Source: Marinifilaceae bacterium (GTDB lineage: Bacteria; Bacteroidota; Bacteroidia; Bacteroidales; Marinifilaceae). From it: DNA of 60,791 bases. The stretch lies in contig JAOARN010000132.1 in NCBI GenBank assembly GCA_025210485.1, forward strand, positions 64,382 to 125,172. Direction: 5' to 3'. Positions 9,901-18,300 of this stretch are shown piece after piece. The notes beneath the pieces were generated by a model, which worked only from the letters and a program-made list of their open reading frames with translations, made no database searches and was not told where the DNA came from. Each line of letters starts with the position of its first letter. The first letter of the stretch is position 1. Both the position numbers and the translations under genes were made by a program.

Positions 9901-10385
9901 CTAATTCAAATTTAAGTTTTGTGAGCTCGTTTAAGAAGACAAAAGATCAGTCAAGATATTTAATAGATAAAGATTTTTCTTACAAAATTTCATCTTATGA
10001 ACTAAAGTCAATATCAAACTATAATCTATATAAAAATCTGAATATTGAATTTGCTACTTTAATAAAGAAAAAACAAGAAAAACTACTTGAAAGTAAACTT
10101 GATTTATATCAATTTGACTTGAATTTAAATCACAAAACACAAGAAAAATCTAAGTTTAGTCTACTAGTAAGTTATGTAGGTGTAAATACCAATATTAATG
10201 GAAATACTGTAGCAGGTAATCAAATGCTTGAAGGTTTTTCAAATGGTGATAATTTTGTTTGGAATATCAATTTTTTGAGGGAGTTCGGAAAGTATATAAA
10301 ATTAGATATTAAATATTCTGGACGAAAGTCCGAACAAATAGATTGTGTGCATACAGGACAGATTGGTATAAGTGCAGTTTTTTAG
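6972..10385 (+). CDS. Large SprA-like cell-surface/outer-membrane protein
   Basis: The 1137-residue protein has a signal peptide (about 1-23, ...NIVFGQ) followed by strand-rich sequence throughout. Residues about 127-240 resemble outer-membrane barrel segments (LNLQLNGKLSNDISIIGNIS; KSLTLGDYQLI). Residues about 282-330 contain GSEKIYLNGKLLKRG and DYVIDYNLSEFSFN, matching in layout the G-x-x-L-x-x-x-x-DYxxDY-xxGxxxF repeats that SprA itself carries in this window (VNAGGRTLVENIDYTVDY). The C-terminal half is typical barrel strands with an aromatic end (QIGISAVF). I infer a SprA-related surface or outer-membrane protein; no specific function is known to me. It has its own promoter at 6869 and is followed by the non-coding repeat array. 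Confidence 0.6.
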   Translation: MYIGKNVLLVFCIMLFVNIVFGQKDNRRSKKILLNKDTIVFDTLVVIPSSFSIYDNNWNTIDSSLYRLDFIKSQVIFNSKLCLTYDYLIFRYRVSDISCSDAYIDKFKLPKFAKSSFSQKHISQNGTNSLFKNLNAQGIYTRSFSYGNNSGSNLESQLNLQLNGKLSNDISIIGNISDNSTMLQTNANTQNIDEVDNIYVKLFDKNKSLTLGDYQLIQDSMGFIRFNNKLRGIRFTYKSPNNNYSSDISASSSKARFNSQVISANNGIQGPYKLLGKNGEQNIITISGSEKIYLNGKLLKRGLNQDYVIDYNLSEFSFNIKNPINSRSRILVEFEYSDKTYASYSLYSSSFWKSKKFKLQLLAYHKSDSKNDVLDSDINEYDKKIMSQVGDNLSNALSENVREEEFSEDKILYKKDFIVHNNETFTIYKYSQNRDSSRYYVKFRYVGDNQGNYILDEILGIGVVYKWIPPVQGIKQGNYTIFKSLKPPTLHQMYELKTQVKLGNEFKTNIDLALSRLDLNRYSEINDSDNIGTAASIELDKKFTLKDSNNYFFSSIRSSFIKDKFEAISNFRDIEYNRNWNIDEALDQDEFNIELYNNYSFKRGNISYSYQNKDISSYKANKHNALFKLDLNMYKSKVLANILVSEYLDQNTKKEYFETENTIAIHNYSVSHKINYEKNIIKDNFSGIYKLGSLKNIENSFRINRNWRKSNVYIYTDLGRYYLPKMESLVLASEKTEFGAGFKSKGSRTNSLSVDIKSIEEHSKDEQIAKNPSSHNYFIKLKHKYRTENSFISFGNYYKISTEQENKVQYTYIKTEKSKGQYKWIDFNKDEKKDLNEFVLAEFEDLGEYIRVSNISNNFRNLYTVTYRFNNYVRFSRLKVNIFKWLKPLKLRTNYVNEYKFTENNIRTYIDIFSDKLSENGVVEQKNNFNELASYRKSNSKFRYDFSYTLNRSKQNLINDFKINKKRIYDYKISCFANSNLSFVSSFKKTKDQSRYLIDKDFSYKISSYELKSISNYNLYKNLNIEFATLIKKKQEKLLESKLDLYQFDLNLNHKTQEKSKFSLLVSYVGVNTNINGNTVAGNQMLEGFSNGDNFVWNINFLREFGKYIKLDIKYSGRKSEQIDCVHTGQIGISAVF

Positions 10386-10449
10386 CAAAATTAAATACTG
10401 TTTATTAAAAAAAATATGATTAGAGTCAAAAAAGTTTTTTTACCCAAAT

Positions 10450-11580
10450 CTACCTTTAACGGTGAAATAAATAATCGACTCTCGAATTATTACTTGTTTT
10501 AGTGAAAAGAATTAAATTGTTTTCAGTTGCGATGCGTGCACGTTTTAGTAGTGGGTTCTAGTATGTTATGAAACCTTATTCAAAATCTACCCTTAACGGT
10601 GAAATATTTTCGATTAGCAAAATCATTATCGCTATAGATGTAATTGCTTTCTTAAAGGTCGTTCCTGCTGTGAGCTAATATTAGGGTCTAGGTAGTGCAG
10701 TATAATGTAATTTTACTGAAACCTACCTTTAACGGTGAAATAAATAATCGACTCGCGAATTATTGCTTGTTTTAGTGAAAAGGACTAAATTGTTTTCAGT
10801 TTCGATGCATGCACATTTTAGTCGTGGTTTCTAGTATATTATGTTATCTTATTCAAAATCTACCCTTAACGGTGAAATATTTTCGATTAGCAAAATCATT
10901 ACTGATACAGATGTAATTGCGTCCTTAAAGGTAGCCTATGCAAAAATTATAAAGAAATTTCCTTGGGTTTATCAATACTCTTCTTCTCTTATAGGGTTGA
11001 TTTTAGATATGTTATTATCTTTTCAAGTAATTAAATTTGTATGAAAAATAAATTTTATGCTTTTTATGAAGTTGATGTCAACTGTTCCTTCATTCTTTTC
11101 TAAATTAGTTGATATTGGCAATAATTATAGAAAAAATTTAAAAGAAAAATCAACCTGTATTTTGCATAGGCTACCTTTAACGGTGAAATAAATAATCGAC
11201 TCGCGAATTATTGCTTGTTTTAGTGAAAAGGACTAAATTGTTTTAAGTTGCGATGCATGTACATTTTAGTCGTGTTTTCTAGTATGTTATGGAATATTAT
11301 TCAAAATCTACCCTTAACGGTGAAATATTTTCGATTAGCAAAATCATTATTGCTATAGATGTAATTGCTTTCTTAAAGGTCGTTCCTGCTGTGAGCTAAT
11401 ATTAGGGTCTAGGTAGTGCAGTATAATGTAATTTTACTGAAACCTACCTTTAACGGTGAAACAATTTCAGATTTACATCAATTATTTATGGTTTTTCATT
11501 CTTTAGTTAGTTTCTAGAGCTTTTTTAGTGTAATTTTAGGGTCTAATATTAAGTTTAATAAAGTTCGTGTTTATTGAATA
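10450..11580. repeat. Non-coding tandem array of about 137-bp half-units (A/B alternating)
   Basis: A 20-bp block CTACCYTTAACGGTGAAATA recurs seven times at 10450, 10587, 10723, 10860, 11171, 11308 and 11444. Steps are 137, 136, 137, (311), 137 and 136 bp. Two half-unit types alternate: A (block continues AATAATCGACTC, contains ACTAAA...TTTAGT) and B (block continues TTTTCGATTAGC, ends near CAGTATAATG...TACTG). The 311-bp step carries a miniature mobile element. Near the right end a degenerate unit follows (block then CAATTTCAG). Junctions B-to-A can fold: TTAAAGGT and GGTAG in B both complement the CTACCTTTAA of the next unit, with an inner CAGTA/TACTG stem. No open reading frame is conserved across units. 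The function is unknown; no CRISPR or integron attC features fit. Confidence 0.9.
10930..11175 (-). mobile_element. MITE-like deletion derivative of an IS, inside the repeat array
   Basis: The segment is bounded by perfect inverted ends GGTAGCCTATGCAAAA (10930-10945) and its complement (11160-11175). With the flanking array sequence the inverted match extends to 21 bp each side (10925-10945, 11160-11180). Reading the minus strand, the first 50 bp match the element end at 60641-60690, and the last about 150 bp match the element end at 45190-45345 (for example TTTTATGCTTTTTATGAAGTT and its relative). It is therefore an internal-deletion product carrying both ends but no transposase. It is about 240 bp long and non-coding. 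Confidence 0.75.
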
Positions 11581-11610
11581 AATACAAACGAAAATGTTGT
11601 TATATAGATA

Positions 11611-13089
11611 GTGAGTATAATAAAAAAATTAGCAGGAGAGACCGTAATTTATGGTTTAAGTTCAATAGTTGGAAGATTTCTAAATTGGTTATTAGTTCCA
11701 TTGTATACCAATATATTATTACCTGCCGAGTATGGAGTAGTAACAAAGCTAATGGCATATGTAGCAGTGTGTATGGTTTTATTAACATACGGTTTAGAGA
11801 CAGCCTATTTCAGATTTGCAAGTAAGCCCGAGAACAAAGAGGAGAAAGTATTTAGTAATTGCATTAGTTCCATATTATTTAGTTCCATTTCCTTTGGGTT
11901 ATTGGTTTATTTATGTTCAACCTGGTTGGTTGCATTTTTAGACATATCTGCTCATCCCTCCTATTTATTTTTATTATTAGGAACCGTATTGATGGATGTA
12001 GTTATGGCCATACCATTTGCTAGATTAAGAATGCAAAGTAAGGCGATGCGTTATGCTATACTTAAGTTGGTTAACATATTTACAAATATAGGTTTAAATT
12101 TATTTTTCTTTTTACTATATCCTTGGTTACGGACAAATATTTCTTTTGATTTATTCGATAATATATTAGGAGCAGATTTTGGACTTGGTTATATTTTTCT
12201 TTCCTATTTTATTGCCTCATTAGTTAATTTAGTATTATTAATCCCTAGTTTTTCAGGTTTTCGATTTGGTTTAGATTATAGTTTTTATAAGCAGATATTG
12301 AAGTATGCATTTCCAATATTAATAGTTAGTTTGTGTGGAATGCTTAATTTGCAGATAGACAAGATATTATTACCTGAACTGCTAAATGCGACTGATGTTA
12401 ATTACCAGTTAGGGATTTATGGAGCAAATATAAAATTAGCAGTAATAATGACCATGTTTATTCAGGCCTTTAGATATGCCTTCGAACCCTTTTTCTTTAA
12501 GATGCAGGCAAAAGGTAGTGATTATAAAAAGAATCTAGCAGAAGTGATGCATTATTTTCTCATATTCTCATTGCTAATATTTTTAGGAGTTGAATTTTAT
12601 ATAGATATAATAAAATATTTTATAGGAGAGAAATATCATGAAGGTATTAATGTATTACCGATAGTATTAGGAGCCCAATTTTTTTACGGTATATTTTTCT
12701 CATTATCCGTTTGGTATAAAGTTACAGACAAGACTAAATATGGGGCTTATTTTGCTATACTAGGTAGCGTTGTTGTTTTGCTTTTAAATATAATTTTAGT
12801 TCCAAGAATAGGATACATGGGTTCAGCCTGGGCGATGTTAGTTTGTTTTCTTACCATGACAGTTGTCTCCTATATTTATGGTCGAAGACACTATCCTATC
12901 CCTTATAATATGAAAAAGATAGCTTTTTATTTTACGTTTGCATTAATTTTATATATAGTATCAATTAATATAGAAATTACGAATATGATTTTCAAACTAG
13001 GATTAAAGACAGTATTGTTGATTATATTTATTTCGATTGCCTATTTAATTGAAATAAAAGGAATGAAATCAATATTCAAATCAAAATAA
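11611..13089 (+). CDS. Polysaccharide/lipid-linked oligosaccharide flippase (MATE/MOP superfamily)
   Basis: The 492-residue protein starts at GTG and has about 14 hydrophobic segments. Its N-terminus, LAGETVIYGLSSIVGRFLNW, is the usual opening of Bacteroidota oligosaccharide flippases (RfbX/Wzx-like, Pfam Polysacc_synt families). The conserved pore-side block LNLQIDKILLPELLNATDVNYQ, with IYGANIKLAVIMTMFIQAFR following, lies around residues 247-290. It would move undecaprenyl-linked sugars across the inner membrane. It stands alone after the repeat array, with no clear promoter in front; the last array unit ends about 30 bp upstream of the gene. Confidence 0.85.
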   Translation: MSIIKKLAGETVIYGLSSIVGRFLNWLLVPLYTNILLPAEYGVVTKLMAYVAVCMVLLTYGLETAYFRFASKPENKEEKVFSNCISSILFSSISFGLLVYLCSTWLVAFLDISAHPSYLFLLLGTVLMDVVMAIPFARLRMQSKAMRYAILKLVNIFTNIGLNLFFFLLYPWLRTNISFDLFDNILGADFGLGYIFLSYFIASLVNLVLLIPSFSGFRFGLDYSFYKQILKYAFPILIVSLCGMLNLQIDKILLPELLNATDVNYQLGIYGANIKLAVIMTMFIQAFRYAFEPFFFKMQAKGSDYKKNLAEVMHYFLIFSLLIFLGVEFYIDIIKYFIGEKYHEGINVLPIVLGAQFFYGIFFSLSVWYKVTDKTKYGAYFAILGSVVVLLLNIILVPRIGYMGSAWAMLVCFLTMTVVSYIYGRRHYPIPYNMKKIAFYFTFALILYIVSINIEITNMIFKLGLKTVLLIIFISIAYLIEIKGMKSIFKSK

Positions 13090-13483
13090 GCTGGATATAA
13101 TAATAATTGTTTCTTTACTATAATTTTTATTTTGGGATTTCTAAATTTTAACTTCATTCTGTTAATTATGAGAATTTTGTAATTCTGTCTACTTTTATTT
13201 AATTTATTAGATGTATCAATCTTGTTACTCCATTATTGTATTTACGATCTAAGTATTATCACACTCTTTGCCTAAATATTATATATAATAAAGTTTTTCT
13301 TAATTATATTTTATTTTTCAACATAATATCAGTATTTTGTTTTATACAAAGATATTTAATTTTACTTTTGTGATTTTAAAGTATTTGAACATAATTTGTT
13401 GAACAATTTACCGAAAATAAAGATTGATTTCTACCGCTAAGAAAAATTAAAAAATCTTCTTAGGAATCATAAATATACTTAGC
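13090..13483. other. Spacer between flippase and pdxA
   Basis: The 394-bp spacer is A/T-rich and carries no open frame of note. The only recognisable signal is the candidate pdxA promoter at 13336-13370. Confidence 0.5.
13336..13370 (+). promoter_or_regulatory. Candidate pdxA promoter
   Basis: TTTG (13336-13339), a 23-bp spacer and TACTTTTG (13363-13370) match the Bacteroidota -33/-7 pattern, at the long end for spacing. The 5' leader would be about 107 nt. Confidence 0.45.
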
Positions 13484-14551
13484 ATGAAACACGAAAAATT
13501 AAAACTTGGTATCACCCAAGGCGATATAAACGGAATAGGAATAGAAGTAATAATTAAAAGTTTATCAGATTCAAGACTTTTCGATTATTGTACTCCAATA
13601 ATATATGGTTCACCCAAAGCTATTGCTTACCATAAAAAGGTTTTAGATATTGAAAGTTTCACTTTAAACAATATAAAATCAGTAGAAGATGCATCTCCCA
13701 AGCGGGTCAATATAATTAATTGCGGTGATGAAGCTCTAAAAGTAGAGTTTGGTAAATCTACCGAAATAGCTGGACAATTTGCATTTAAAGCATTAGAGGA
13801 TGCTGTCAAAGATTGGAAAAGAGGTGCCATAGATGCAATAATTACAGCACCAATCAATAAGGACAATATACAAAGAGAAGATTTTAAATTTCCAGGACAT
13901 ACCGAATATCTTGAAAAAAGATTAGATTCGGGTAAAGCCTTGATGTTATTGATTAGCCAAGACTTAAGGGTTGGAGTTGTGACTGGGCATATACCTATAT
14001 CAGAGGTTTCTGCGAATATAACAAAAGAGAAAATAGTCGAAAAAATAAAAATATTAAATAAATCTCTACTTGAAGATTTTGGAATCAGAAAACCCAAAAT
14101 AGCAGTTTTAGGTTTAAATCCTCATGCCGGAGATAACGGACTATTAGGAAAAGAAGAGAATGAAATTATCATACCAGCACTGAAAGAAGTAAAATTGGAA
14201 GGAATAAAAGCATTCGGACCTTTCCCAGCTGATGGTTTCTTTGGATCATCAGAATATAACAAATTTGATGCAATATTAGCAATGTATCATGATCAGGGAT
14301 TGATTCCATTCAAAGCATTAGCATTTGATTCTGGAGTTAATTATACTGCTGGATTAGAACGAGTTCGTACTTCTCCATCACATGGCACAGCATACGATTT
14401 AGCTGGTTCTAATAAAGCGTCCAAAGAGTCATTTATGCAAGCTATATATATGGCAATAGATGTAGTTCGAAAAAGAAAAGAATTCAAACAGCTTTCTAAA
14501 AATCCATTGAAACATTATGAAATAGATCATAGAAGAGATGATCAGGATTAG
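13484..14551 (+). CDS. pdxA: 4-hydroxythreonine-4-phosphate dehydrogenase
   Basis: The 355-residue enzyme oxidises 4-phosphohydroxy-L-threonine with NAD in the DXP-dependent route to pyridoxal 5'-phosphate, in the cytosol. Recognisable blocks are the start KLGITQGDINGIGIEVI (about 6-22), the metal-site segment KFPGHTEYLEKRL (about 135-147), LGLNPHAGDNGLLGKEE (about 209-225), GPFPADGFFG (about 245-254) and AMYHDQGLIPFKALAF (about 265-280). The last holds the metal-binding His/Asp. RTSPSHGTAYDLAG closes the active site. Length is normal. It is followed by ruvA 193 bp downstream. Confidence 0.96.
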   Translation: MKHEKLKLGITQGDINGIGIEVIIKSLSDSRLFDYCTPIIYGSPKAIAYHKKVLDIESFTLNNIKSVEDASPKRVNIINCGDEALKVEFGKSTEIAGQFAFKALEDAVKDWKRGAIDAIITAPINKDNIQREDFKFPGHTEYLEKRLDSGKALMLLISQDLRVGVVTGHIPISEVSANITKEKIVEKIKILNKSLLEDFGIRKPKIAVLGLNPHAGDNGLLGKEENEIIIPALKEVKLEGIKAFGPFPADGFFGSSEYNKFDAILAMYHDQGLIPFKALAFDSGVNYTAGLERVRTSPSHGTAYDLAGSNKASKESFMQAIYMAIDVVRKRKEFKQLSKNPLKHYEIDHRRDDQD

Positions 14552-14569
14552 TATTTCATAGATTTATTG

Positions 14570-14609
14570 TTAAGCTTATCCTTTATATCGGTTTAAATGA
14601 TAAGCTTAA
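14570..14609. terminator. Hairpin after pdxA
   Basis: An 11-bp inverted repeat (TTAAGCTTATC at 14570-14580, complement at 14599-14609) with an 18-nt loop lies 19 bp after the pdxA stop. There is no clean U-run, so termination is only likely from position. Confidence 0.4.
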
Positions 14610-14743
14610 TAATAATATAAAAACTAACTGAATTTATATACTATAATAGTATGGAATAGAGTTTAGTTTATGTAAAACACATGTTTTTCAGCTATATATA
14701 GTTTGAAATCATAATTTGAATAAATATTTTATCATAGCTTAGA

Positions 14744-15325
14744 ATGTTTGAATTTATAAAAGGGAAAATTGATTCTATTACTCCTACATTTGTAATAGTT
14801 GAAAATAATGGGATTGGGTATCATATTAGTATTTCATTACATACATATAGTCAGATCAATGAACTTGAGCAAGTTAAGCTGTTCATTCATCAGGTAATAA
14901 GAGAGGATGCAAATTTATTATTTGGATTTTCTGAAAGTTCGGAGCGTGAAATTTTCCGTTTCTTAATATCGGTTTCAGGTGTCGGAGCAAACACAGGCAG
15001 AATGATGCTGTCTTCGATGTCCCCTGACGAGATAAAAACCTGCATATTAACAGATAACTCTAAAGCTCTAACAAGTATAAAAGGAATTGGTGCCAAAACA
15101 GCACAGAGAATAATTATTGAGCTTAAAGACAAAATTGGAAAAGATAATCCAGATGTTGAAATATCAGTATCTCAGAACAATAATGTAAAAGAAGAAGCGT
15201 TATCAGCATTAGTAATGTTAGGTTTTGCAAAAAATACGGTTATCAAAGCCTTAAATAAATTGCATGGGGCAAATCCTAATATTCAAGTAGAAGAGCTAAT
15301 CAAATTAGCACTAAAACAATTGTAA
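14744..15325 (+). CDS. ruvA: Holliday junction branch-migration subunit RuvA
   Basis: The 193-residue protein binds four-way DNA junctions and loads the RuvB motor in recombinational repair. It shows domain I (MFEFIKGKIDSITPTFVIVENNGIGYHISI, an OB fold, here cut short), the two helix-hairpin-helix motifs SVSGVGANTGRMMLS (about 77-91) and SIKGIGAKTAQRIIIELKDKI (about 112-132), and the small C-terminal RuvB-contacting domain (about 147-193, EEALSALVMLGF). Length is typical. Placement directly before sprA is the arrangement known in flavobacteria. Confidence 0.97.
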   Translation: MFEFIKGKIDSITPTFVIVENNGIGYHISISLHTYSQINELEQVKLFIHQVIREDANLLFGFSESSEREIFRFLISVSGVGANTGRMMLSSMSPDEIKTCILTDNSKALTSIKGIGAKTAQRIIIELKDKIGKDNPDVEISVSQNNNVKEEALSALVMLGFAKNTVIKALNKLHGANPNIQVEELIKLALKQL

Positions 15326-15358
15326 TCATTATTAATCCTAACTTTATTTGATTCAGGT

Positions 15359-18300
15359 TTGAAAAACAGTATATTATATTCGTTTATAATAATTCTGATT
15401 GTCGTTGTCACCGGTTTTAAAGAGGCAGAATTGCGTCCAAGCCAGTCGACGACTACTGTCGAGTATATTAATATTCAACAGCAGGATAGTTTGAAAAAGA
15501 AGAAAAGAAAAAAGAGATTCTTTAATATAAGATCTCCTTTCTTTAAGGATAATGAAAACCAAAAAAATGACTCCTTAAGATATCCGTTTAGAGATGAATC
15601 GGATAGAGACGAATATGGTAGAAATCAAAGACCAACAATGGTTCTTGACGACCCTTCAAATATTACTACTACAATAGTATACGATCCTGTAAGCAGAAGA
15701 TATATACTAAAAAAAATGGTGGGTAGTTTTGATTACAGACGACCAATGTCAATGTCCGAAGAGGAATATAGACAGTACAGGCAAGAGGTAGATATAAAAA
15801 ACTACTGGCTGAACAGAAGTAGAGAAGACTATCTTAATTCGAATAAAAATACCTCAGGTTTAGATTTAGGTAAAAAGCTTGTGGATAAGCTGCTCGGTGG
15901 TGCCAAAATATCCATAAAACCACAGGGTTCGGCAGAATTAACTTTTGGTATTAATACCACCAAAATCGATAACCCTACCCTGCCCGAGGATTTGAGAAAA
16001 ACTACTAGTTTCGATTTCGAAGAAAAAATTCAAATGAACGTAAACGGTAGTATTGGAGATAATCTCAAAATGAATGTAGGATATAACACAGAAGCTACAT
16101 TCGATTTTGAGAATACAATGAAACTTGAATATCAAGGTAAGGAAGATGATATTGTAAAATCCGCCGAAGCTGGTAATGTTAGCATGCCCATTGCGAACAC
16201 TCTTATCACAGGAGGTCAAAATTTGTTTGGGGTTAAAACAAAATTACAATTTGGTAAGTTTTCTGTAACCACTGTTATCTCACAGCAAAAGGGTCAAAGT
16301 TCGTCCGTGAAATTAGAAAATGGAGCTCAGGTAACAGATTATAAGGTGGATGTAGATCAATATCAAGCTAATAAACACTTTTTTCTTTCAAAATATTTTT
16401 ATGATCATTATGATGAATTCCTACAAGATTTACCAGTTGTTAAAAGTGGGATAACAATTAATAAAATTGAAGTATGGGTCACAAATAAGACTTCAAATTT
16501 CGAAGCTGCCCGAAATGTAATTGGTTTAGTAGATTTAGGTGAGAGCGGAACAAATATATCCAGTCCTATAGTTAATGATAATATTGCTGTCAATATTCCT
16601 GAAAATGAATCAAATAATTTATACGATTTGATGATTAATAATTATTCTGGAATTAGAGATGTTAATAATATTACAAATGTATTGGAACCAATACGAAATG
16701 AACTAAAAAGTGGAATACAGTACGAGAAACTAGAAAATGCTCGACGTCTTTCCGAATCGGAATATAATCTAAATAGCCGTTTGGGTTATATAAGTTTGAA
16801 TTCTGCTCTGAATTCGGACGAAGTTCTTGCTGTCGCTTTTGAATATACATATAGAGGTGAGGTCAAAACAGTTGGTGAATTTACCACTGATGGGATTAAT
16901 GCTCCACAAACATTAATACTTAAATTATTGAAAGGTACCAATCTAAATCCCGATATGCCTACTTGGGATTATATGATGAAAAATATTTATAGCATTGGTT
17001 CTAGACAAATTAATAGCGAAGAGTTTGAACTGAACGTAATGTATCAAAATGATAATGCTGGTACAGATCTCAACTATATTAGCGAAGGCGATATTGCTAA
17101 TCAACCATTGCTAAAGGTTATGAATTTGGATAAATTAAATTCACAGTCCGATCCTGGAGCTGATGGTATGTTTGACTTTATTGAAGGAGTTACTATCAAT
17201 TCGGAAATGGGTATAATTATGTTTCCAATAATTGAACCATTTGGTGAGCATCTTCGTGCTAAAATTAATAATAATGCAATTGCTAATAAATATGTATATC
17301 AAGAATTGTATACAAAATTGCAAAGTGAAGCCCAGAGACTTGCTGAAAAAAACAAATTCTCTTTGAAAGGAAGTTATAAATCGGAATCAGGCGATGAGAT
17401 TAGTCTAAATGCTTTCAATGTCCAACCAGGTTCGGTTAAGGTCAATGCTGGTGGACGAACATTGGTCGAGAATATTGATTATACTGTTGACTATACTCTA
17501 GGTAAGGTTAAAATTCTTAATCAATCATTGATTGAATCAAATACACCAATAAATATTGAATCCGAAAATAATTCTTTTTTCAATCTACAAACAAAAACAT
17601 TGGTAGGAGCACATGTGGATTACGAAGTTAACAAAGATTTTAATCTTGGTGCTACTGTAATGCACCTTTCGGAGCAACCTCTTACACAGAAAGTTAATAT
17701 AGGTGATGAACCTATAGCAAACACAATTTGGGGTGTTAATGGTAGCTTCCAAACAGAATCTATGTTTTTGACTCGTATGATTGATAAACTACCATTTATT
17801 GAAACAAAGGAACCTTCCAAAATAATGGTAGAAGGCGAATTTGCACAATTGATACCAGGGCATAATAAATCAATAGGTAAATCAGGAACAGCATACATTG
17901 ATGATTTTGAAGGGACAGAGACTTCGATTGATATGAAGAACTGGACTGCTTGGGGACTTTCGAGTACACCGCAAAATAATAAAGGAGAATTTCCTGAAGC
18001 TGAATTTACAAATGACCTGCGATATGGATATAATCGTGCAAAAATGGCATGGTACGTAATCGACCCTCTATTTTTAAGAAATACATCCAATACTCCTGGA
18101 CATATAAAAAGTGATAAGGAAGAATTGTCAAATCACTATACTCGTGAAATATACGAGGCCGAAATATGGCCAAATAAAGAAAGAGCTACGGGAATACCAA
18201 CCAATATTTCGGTTTTAAATTTAGCATACTATCCAGAGGAAAGAGGACCATACAATTATGATGTTGAGGGTGAAGCAGGTCTTTCTTCAGGTATTGATAG

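Noticed and set aside
10841..11044. 67-codon open frame in the array
   Set aside because: It runs across an array half-unit into the miniature element; no other unit keeps the frame.
10450..11460. CRISPR array
   Set aside because: The repeated block is about 20 bp but the intervening about 117 bp are themselves repeated (A/B), not unique spacers, and there are no cas genes.
10450..11460. Integron attC array
   Set aside because: CTTTAAC resembles the RYYYAAC core, but the matching GTTRRRY end is absent at the right place, there are no cassette genes and no integrase.
13627..14097. 156-codon minus-strand frame inside pdxA
   Set aside because: Antisense shadow of a well-conserved enzyme gene.
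17620..18090. 156-codon minus-strand frame inside sprA
   Set aside because: Shadow of the sprA reading frame; no independent signal.
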